Part shown: in pieces, positions 59,190 to 64,000 of the stretch
How positions within the stretch are numbered: the stretch's first letter is position 1
Layout of the letters: every line of letters starts with the position of its first letter
From: Vogesella indigofera
Lineage (GTDB): Bacteria; Pseudomonadota; Gammaproteobacteria; Burkholderiales; Chromobacteriaceae
Direction: 5' to 3'
Length of the DNA stretch: 64,000 bases
Assembly: GCF_028548395.1 (NCBI RefSeq)
Contig: NZ_JAQQLA010000001.1
Coordinates: forward strand, 186,001 to 250,000
Position numbers and translations under genes: made by a program
The notes under the pieces: model-generated
The model's input: only the letters and a program-made list of their open reading frames with translations
Databases searched by the model: none
Told to the model about the DNA's origin: nothing

Positions 59190-60275
59190 TCAGCCCTGCA
59201 CCAGCACGGCAATGGTCGAGTCTTGACATGCGTCAGGATGGGCGGTGACGCGCAGGATGTGCTGCATCGCCGGATGCGGCGGACGGTGCACCGCGATGCC
59301 CTGCTGCAACAGGGCCTTTTGCCGCTGCAGCGCGCTGTCGGCATCCGGGTACACGATGCAGACAAAGTTGGTGTGCGACGGCAGCACGCGCAGCCCGCCG
59401 CCGGCCAGCGCCGTGTGTAGCTGCTCACGCAGCAGGCAGGTGTCGCGGATGATGGTGTCGGCGCAGTGCGGCGCATCCAGCACCGCCGCCGCCGCCGCCT
59501 GTGCCACGCTGGAGACGGCAAACTGGGTGCGGATCTGGTCGGCCTTGGCGACCCACTCTTCCGGGGCGATGGCGTAGCCGACGCGCAGCCCGGCGAGGCC
59601 GTGCGCCTTGGACAGCGTGCGCAGGCGCACGGTGTTGGCCAGCACGCCCTGGCGCTCGGCGGCGGCGCAGAAGTCGACATAGGCCTCGTCCAGCAGCAGC
59701 AGAGTGTCGTCGGCCAGTGCGGCGCGCAGGCTGGCGATGGCGTCGCGCGGGTGGAAGGTGCCGGTCGGGTTGTCCGGGTTGGCGAGGTAGACCAGCGCCG
59801 CCTGGTGCGCGTTGGCGGCGGCGGCTAGCGCCGGCAGGTCGTTGACCAGCACGCCGTCGTGCTCGGCGTACGGCACCTCGACGATCTCGGCGCCGACGCC
59901 CTCGGCAAAGTAGCGGAAGGTGGGGTAGGTGCCGGCGGTGCACACCACCACGTCGCCGGGCGACACCCGCGCGCGCAGGAACAGCGCGATCAGGCTGTCG
60001 GCACCGGCGTCGACCACCACGTTGGCCGCATCCACGCCGTTCAGCGCCGCGGCACGCTCGCGGATGGCACCGGCGTACGGGTCCGGATACAGCCGCGCCA
60101 GCTCGTACAGCGCCTCGCCCCACTGCGTCGCCAGAGGGTGGCCGGCAATCGGCATGCTCTCGTTGGAACCGATGCGCGACACGATGCGGCGGCCGATGGC
60201 GGCCTCCAGCCGTGGCAGGCCCTGGAACGGGTTGACGATGGTGCGCTCTTGCAGGTGGCGGGCGTAGCGGGTCAT
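59190..60275 (-). CDS. PLP-dependent aminotransferase, histidinol-phosphate aminotransferase-like
   Basis: A 361-residue fold-type I aminotransferase of the HisC family. It has SRIGSNESMPIAGHP (substrate loop), YPDPYAGAIRERAAALNG, YLANPDNPTGTFHP (Asn and Asp of the PLP site), LLLDEAYVDF (Asp contacting the pyridine nitrogen) and RTLSKAHGLAGLRVGYAI with the Schiff-base Lys. It is away from any his operon here, so it may be a second HisC or act on aromatic amino acids. GGAG precedes ATG 60275. Confidence 0.88.
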   Translation of the reverse strand: MTRYARHLQERTIVNPFQGLPRLEAAIGRRIVSRIGSNESMPIAGHPLATQWGEALYELARLYPDPYAGAIRERAAALNGVDAANVVVDAGADSLIALFLRARVSPGDVVVCTAGTYPTFRYFAEGVGAEIVEVPYAEHDGVLVNDLPALAAAANAHQAALVYLANPDNPTGTFHPRDAIASLRAALADDTLLLLDEAYVDFCAAAERQGVLANTVRLRTLSKAHGLAGLRVGYAIAPEEWVAKADQIRTQFAVSSVAQAAAAAVLDAPHCADTIIRDTCLLREQLHTALAGGGLRVLPSHTNFVCIVYPDADSALQRQKALLQQGIAVHRPPHPAMQHILRVTAHPDACQDSTIAVLVQG

Positions 60276-60344
60276 GGCGGGCTCCGGTAAAAAGGACAAT
60301 GGCGTTTACCTTACGTTAAGGGCAGCCCGAAATCCAGCACCCGC

Positions 60345-61238
60345 TTAGACGGATTGTTCCTGAGCAAAGAACGATTGCAGCGTTGCGGCCAAGCCTGCCG
60401 GCTGCTCCCACTGCACCATGTGGCCGGCGTCGGCGATGACGGCTTCGTGCAGATCGGCAAAGCAGGCGCGGCGCTCGTCGAGGCTGTCGAATACGCCCTT
60501 GGCCATCGGGTGATCCCACATCTCGCCGCCGATCACCCACTGCACCGGGCAAGCGATGCGGCGCCAGCAGGCCTTGGCCTCTTCCAGCCGGTACAGCACC
60601 GGGTTGACCATCTTGTGGCGTGGATCGGCGCGGTAGTTCAGCGCGCCGTCGCGCTGTATGGTCAGGGCCTGCGCCATGAAGGCGGCCCGGTCGGCGCTCA
60701 GGTGCGGGTTGCGCTCCTGCAGCCGCCGTGCCACCGCCTGCAGCGAGGCCAGCGGCTGGTAGGCCGGTGGCTGTTGCTTCTCGCGCAGCCAGCGCGCGTA
60801 GCGCCCCGGTGCCTCTTGCGCGCGGCTATCGGCGAGGCCGAAGCCCTCCACCAGCGCCAGCCGCGCCACCCGCTCCGGGCGGATGCCGGCGTACAGGCCG
60901 CTGACCATGGCGCCCATGCTGTGGCCGACCAGGTTGGCCGCCGCCTGCGGGCTGTAGTGCTGCAGCAGCGCGTCGAGATCGGCGAGGTAGTCGGCGCTGT
61001 AGTAGCTGCCGCTGTTCCAGCCGCTATCGCCGAAGCCGCGCCAGTCCGGGGCGATGATCTGCCACTCTGGCAACAGGTCGGCAACGAACTGGAAGGTCAG
61101 CGCGCAATCCATCCAGCCGTGCAGCATGAACAACAGCGGCGCGTCGGCCTCGCCCCAGCGCAGCACGTGGCAGGGATGGCCGTTGAGGTGGTGGTATTCG
61201 CTGCGCGGCTGGCGCAGCGGTTGATAGCAGTCTGGCAT
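60345..61238 (-). CDS. Alpha/beta hydrolase
   Basis: A 297-residue alpha/beta-fold hydrolase: HGWMDCALTF forms the oxyanion-hole region, LVGHSMGAMVSGLYAG carries the nucleophile Ser, and DAGHMVQWEQP the catalytic His. A cap domain (residues about 150-225) contains WLREKQQPPAYQPLASLQAVARRLQERNPHLSADRA. The catalytic acid is probably in the GGEMWDHPMAKGVFD loop. Ester or related substrates are likely; the true one is unknown. Confidence 0.88.
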   Translation of the reverse strand: MPDCYQPLRQPRSEYHHLNGHPCHVLRWGEADAPLLFMLHGWMDCALTFQFVADLLPEWQIIAPDWRGFGDSGWNSGSYYSADYLADLDALLQHYSPQAAANLVGHSMGAMVSGLYAGIRPERVARLALVEGFGLADSRAQEAPGRYARWLREKQQPPAYQPLASLQAVARRLQERNPHLSADRAAFMAQALTIQRDGALNYRADPRHKMVNPVLYRLEEAKACWRRIACPVQWVIGGEMWDHPMAKGVFDSLDERRACFADLHEAVIADAGHMVQWEQPAGLAATLQSFFAQEQSV

Positions 61239-61317
61239 GGTGGCAATCCGGCGCAAGCCGGCACAATTGGCGTGCTGTAGTGTAGCGGCTGGCATCCGGC
61301 CTGCCGAGTGCCGCGCT

Positions 61318-61337
61318 TGCGGCCATGGTTGGCCGCA
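61318..61337. repeat. TGCGGCCA / TGGCCGCA inverted pair upstream of the TetR gene
   Basis: TGCGGCCA and GTTGGCCGCA overlap into a near-palindrome about 120 bp before the TetR start. Confidence 0.5.
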
Positions 61338-61455
61338 CGCCGCCGCCCGGCGCGCAAATACAGCGGCGGCGGTTTTTGATAGGATGGAGGCCTTGTCCGC
61401 GGCGGCTGTCGTTGCCGGCGCGGCGTTCACTCAGTCTGGAACAGATGTGCCGATC

Positions 61456-62127
61456 ATGAAAAACAGTGGCGAGGCGCCGGAAAGCGGTGCGGTGGTCAAG
61501 CAAAAGCGCAAGAACAACCCGGAGGGCATGAAGAAAAGCATACTCGATGCCGCGGTGAGCGAGTTCGCGCTGACCGGCTTCAGCGGCACCACGCTGGACG
61601 CCATCGCCGAGCGCGCCGGCACCATCAAGCGCATGGTGGTGTACTACTTCCGCAGCAAGGAAGAGCTGTACATCGCGGCGCTGGAGCGCTGCTACGGCGA
61701 GATCCGCGATATCGAAACCGGGCTGGACCTGGCCGAGCTGTCGCCGGTGGACGCCATCATCCGGCTGGCGGAGTTCACCTTCGACTACCACGCCGCGCAC
61801 ACCGATTTCATCCGCCTGGTCAGCATCGAGAACATCCACCACGGCAAGTTCATCGCACAGTCGTCGAAGATCAAGTCGCTGAACCGCAGCATCATCGAGG
61901 TGCTCGACGGCGTGCTGGCGCGCGGCAAGGCGGCGGGCGTGTTCCGCCCCGAGGTCGACGCCACCGACCTGCACATGCTGATCAGCTCGCTGTGCTTCTT
62001 CCGTGTCGCCAACCGCTACACCTTCCAGACCATCTTCGGCCGCGACATGGTGAGCGAGGCGTCGCGCGAATCGCACCGCAAGATGCTGGTGGAGGCGGTG
62101 CTGGCCTATCTTCGGCAGCCGGGCTGA
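61456..62127 (+). CDS. TetR-family regulator
   Basis: A 223-residue regulator. The N-terminal HTH (MKKSILDAAVSEFALTGFSGTTLDAIAERAGTIKRMVVYYFRSKEELYIAALERCY) is textbook TetR, with a recognition helix IKRMVVYYF. The C-terminal ligand domain includes DFIRLVSIENIHHGKFIAQSS, a block typical of TetR regulators of aromatic degradation in betaproteobacteria. It is convergent with ligBA, which makes it a possible regulator of aromatic catabolism; that is inferred. ATG 61456 has a weak ribosome site; upstream in-frame starts exist. Confidence 0.88.
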   Translation: MKNSGEAPESGAVVKQKRKNNPEGMKKSILDAAVSEFALTGFSGTTLDAIAERAGTIKRMVVYYFRSKEELYIAALERCYGEIRDIETGLDLAELSPVDAIIRLAEFTFDYHAAHTDFIRLVSIENIHHGKFIAQSSKIKSLNRSIIEVLDGVLARGKAAGVFRPEVDATDLHMLISSLCFFRVANRYTFQTIFGRDMVSEASRESHRKMLVEAVLAYLRQPG

Positions 62128-62179
62128 GCCGCACGCGCGGCGGATACCACCGGCTGGCCACGACCGCGCCGCTTAAGCA

Positions 62180-62217
62180 AAAAGCACCGTCCCGGTAGGG
62201 GAACGGTGCTTTTTTAT
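62180..62217. terminator. Bidirectional terminator between the TetR gene and ligB
   Basis: The stem AAAAGCACCGT / ACGGTGCTTTT has a 12-nt loop and a T6 right flank; the left A-run serves ligBA. Confidence 0.9.
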
Positions 62218-62251
62218 TTGCGACGTCAGCGCGGTTTGGGGCGACCCCGCC

Positions 62252-63091
62252 TCAGCGGCACTCGAACAGCATCAGCCCGGCGGCGGTGTTGGAGATCGGG
62301 ATGTGGTAGTTGCGGTGCAGCTCCACCACCTCGCCCGGCAGTGCACCGCGGGTGGTCAGCCACATCAGCAGCTCCACGCCCTGGGTGCCGGTCTGCTCCA
62401 CCAGCTCCTCGTTGCTGTACTGCGTCGCCCATTTCGGCGCGGCGGTGAGGCTGTCCATGAACTGCAGGTCGAAGGACTTGTTGATGAAGCCGGCGCGCTC
62501 GCCGTCCAGCTGGTGCGACAGGCCGCCGGTGCCGATCACCACCACCTTCAGTTCTTCCGGCCACGACGCCACCGCGCGTGCGATCGCCTCGCCCAGCTTG
62601 TAGCAGCGGGCGGCCGACGGCAACGGGTACTGCACGGTGTTGATGCACACCGGGATGGTGCGCACCGGCGGGCTGTCATGCTCCGGCCACAGCAGCTTCA
62701 TCGGCAGCGAGAAGGCATGGTCGACCAGCATTTCCTGGCAGGTGGTGATGTCGAACTCGTCCGCCACCAGGCTGTTGATCAGCTGCCACGACAGCTCGGC
62801 GTCGCCGGCAAACGGCGGCAGGGTGGGGATGCCCCAGCCTTCGTCGGCGTTGTGGTACTGCGCGGCGGCGCCGACGGCGAAGGTCGGCAGCTTGTCGAGG
62901 AAGAAGTTGAGGCCGTGGTCGTTGTAGATCACGATCGCCACATCCGGCTTCACCTCGTCCAGCCACTTTTGCACCGGCGGGAAACCGTCAAAGAACGGTT
63001 TCCAGTACGGGTCTTGCTGCAGGTTCTGCGCGATGGCGCGGCCGATGGCCGGAACGTGTGAAGTGGTAATGCCGCCTACGATTTTTGCCAT
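62252..63091 (-). CDS. ligB: Protocatechuate 4,5-dioxygenase beta subunit
   Basis: A 279-residue type II extradiol dioxygenase catalytic subunit. It would open the ring of protocatechuate between C4 and C5 using Fe(II). Iron and proton-shuttle residues are visible: His12 in GGITTSHVPAIG, His in YNDHGLNFF (near 60), the TCQEMLVDHAFSLPMKLLWP block (catalytic His), and a Glu late in the protein. Length is typical (about 280). It lies 2 bp after ligA. Gallate or related catechols are alternative substrates. Confidence 0.92.
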   Translation of the reverse strand: MAKIVGGITTSHVPAIGRAIAQNLQQDPYWKPFFDGFPPVQKWLDEVKPDVAIVIYNDHGLNFFLDKLPTFAVGAAAQYHNADEGWGIPTLPPFAGDAELSWQLINSLVADEFDITTCQEMLVDHAFSLPMKLLWPEHDSPPVRTIPVCINTVQYPLPSAARCYKLGEAIARAVASWPEELKVVVIGTGGLSHQLDGERAGFINKSFDLQFMDSLTAAPKWATQYSNEELVEQTGTQGVELLMWLTTRGALPGEVVELHRNYHIPISNTAAGLMLFECR

Positions 63092-63093
63092 GA

Positions 63094-63447
63094 TTATTTC
63101 CCTGCCTCCAGCAACATCTGTTTGAACGCTTCCTTGCTCATCCCGGTTTGCAGCGCGCCGAGGTCCTGCACGTCCAGCCCGAGGATGCCGGCGAACTTGG
63201 CTAGGTAGTAGACATTGCCGCCGGCGGCGAGCAGGCCGAGCACATCGCGCTCGCGGATCACACGGGACTGTTCCTCGTTCAGGCCGTAGCGCTGGCAGTA
63301 GCCGGCCTCGTCGGCGGCAAACGCCTGGCGGTTGGCCGCGTCGTTGAAGGAAAAGCACATCTTGTTGAGGGCGTAGCCCTTTTGCGCCAGATCGCCGTCG
63401 AATACCGCGGTGCCGGTGACCCTGAGCTTGCGTTTTGTTGTCTCCAT
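63094..63447 (-). CDS. ligA: Protocatechuate 4,5-dioxygenase alpha subunit
   Basis: A 117-residue small subunit: the ALNKMCFSFNDAANRQAFAADEAGYCQRYGLNEEQSRVIRERDVLGLLAAGGNVYYLAKFAGILGLDVQDLGALQTGMSKEAF core is the LigA fold that caps the active site of LigB. AGGAGAAAAG precedes ATG 63447. The pair is divergent from a LysR-type gene, its probable activator. Further ring-cleavage genes (ligC, ligI, ligJ, ligK) are not in the window. Confidence 0.92.
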   Translation of the reverse strand: METTKRKLRVTGTAVFDGDLAQKGYALNKMCFSFNDAANRQAFAADEAGYCQRYGLNEEQSRVIRERDVLGLLAAGGNVYYLAKFAGILGLDVQDLGALQTGMSKEAFKQMLLEAGK

Positions 63448-63538
63448 TCTTTTCTCCTGATTGGTTTCCCTGCTTGCAGCGTTGGCTGTGTCAGGTAGTA
63501 TCGGCAAAGCAATAACCGGAATAAAGACAGGGGTATTG

Positions 63539-64000
63539 ATGGCACGTATGAGCGATTTCGATCATTTGCAGCTGGACGGCCGTTTGCTGCAGCTGCTGCT
63601 GGCGGTGCTGGAGGAACAGTCGGTCACCGGCGCGGCGCGGCGGCTGGGGGTGACGCAGTCGGCGGTGTCGCACCTGCTGGACAAGCTGCGCCAGATCACC
63701 GGCGATCCGCTGTTCGTCAAGAGCGGGCGCGGCATCGTGGCCACCGCGCGCGCCGAGGCGCTGGCGCTGCAGGCGCGGGTGCTGCTGGACGAGATGCGGC
63801 GCTTTGCCGCCGGCGAGGCGTTTGCGCCGGCGACGCTCACCACCACCTTCACCATCGCCGCCAACGACTTCCAGCGCGACCTGCTGCTGCCGCCGCTGTG
63901 GCAGCGGCTGCGGCAGCAGGCGCCGGGGGTGCGGCTGCGGGTGATCCCGTCCGACGTGCCCAGCAGCGAGATGCTGCGCGACGAGCATTGCCAGCTGGCG
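63539..64000 (+). CDS. LysR-family regulator, N-terminal part (cut by window end)
   Basis: 154 codons without a stop, running off the window. The N-terminal winged helix (FDHLQLDGRLLQLLLAVLEEQSVTGAARRLGVTQSAVSHLLDKLRQITGDPLFVKSGRGIVATARAEAL) is a standard LysR HTH. The effector domain begins near residue 100 (TTTFTIAANDFQRDLLLPPLWQRLRQQAPGVRLRV). It is divergent from ligAB with a 91-bp gap, the classic layout of a LysR activator and its target. An in-frame ATG at 63548 is an alternative start. Confidence 0.9.
   Translation, partial: MARMSDFDHLQLDGRLLQLLLAVLEEQSVTGAARRLGVTQSAVSHLLDKLRQITGDPLFVKSGRGIVATARAEALALQARVLLDEMRRFAAGEAFAPATLTTTFTIAANDFQRDLLLPPLWQRLRQQAPGVRLRVIPSDVPSSEMLRDEHCQLA

Overview
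The window is a 64 kb piece of a GC-rich betaproteobacterial chromosome. The best guess is Neisseriales/Chromobacteriaceae (Vogesella, Chromobacterium or Aquitalea relatives). This rests on the protein flavour, on a betaproteobacterial proteasome homologue beside hslO, and on the housekeeping genes present (aroC, guaB, uvrC-pgsA, coaBC-dut, radC). The genus is an inference; no rRNA is present.

Left chromosomal arm (1-8120): the tail of a branched-chain amino-acid binding protein gene, aroC, an EAL-HDOD signalling protein gene, guaB (convergent), a DUF4124 protein gene overlapping uvrC, then pgsA. These are followed by a tRNA array: four identical tRNA-Gly(GCC) genes in tandem behind a consensus sigma-70 promoter, then tRNA-Cys(GCA).

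Positions 8074-44255 hold a complete-looking P2/phiCTX-type (Peduovirus-like) prophage of about 36 kb. It is inserted into the 3' end of tRNA-Cys and bounded by 49-bp direct repeats (attL 8074-8122, attR 44207-44255). Its order is: integrase; a leftward early block (HTH protein, C5 DNA methyltransferase, gpA replication endonuclease, Ogr, CII-like protein); a divergent immunity switch (RHH protein / XRE repressor) around a perfect 10-bp-arm palindrome; a BRCT-domain protein; a conspicuously AT-rich three-gene cargo (DUF262 + DUF3696-type ATPase + unknown), which is a likely anti-phage defence module; the leftward late operons (D, U, T, E/E', FII, FI, fibre genes, I, J, W, V, S, R, lysis genes, X, L, M, N, O); and rightward P and Q. 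Three copies of a TTGT-N13-ACAA dyad lie in front of the late operons and probably bind Ogr. A T_TTT_TTG slippery site gives the expected gpE/E' frameshift. A P2-like cos candidate lies between Q and attR. All expected late genes appear intact.

Right chromosomal arm (44256-64000): a HugZ-like protein gene, a 0.9 kb stretch with no convincing gene, an APC amino-acid permease gene, a thiolase gene, tRNA-Leu(UAA), divergent EamA exporter / AraC regulator genes around an inverted repeat, dut, coaBC, radC, a ribokinase gene, a stand-alone Rossmann protein gene, CHM isomerase and class II amidotransferase genes, BPH-hslO, an HDOD protein gene, a HisC-like aminotransferase gene, an alpha/beta hydrolase gene, a TetR gene, ligAB (protocatechuate 4,5-dioxygenase) and a divergent LysR gene cut by the window end.

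A short motif, TGCGGCCAAC (extended TGCGGCCAACCTTG), recurs about thirty times on both strands. In the chromosome it often sits in intergenic inverted pairs or directly after terminator T-tracts, which resembles the behaviour of DNA uptake sequences.
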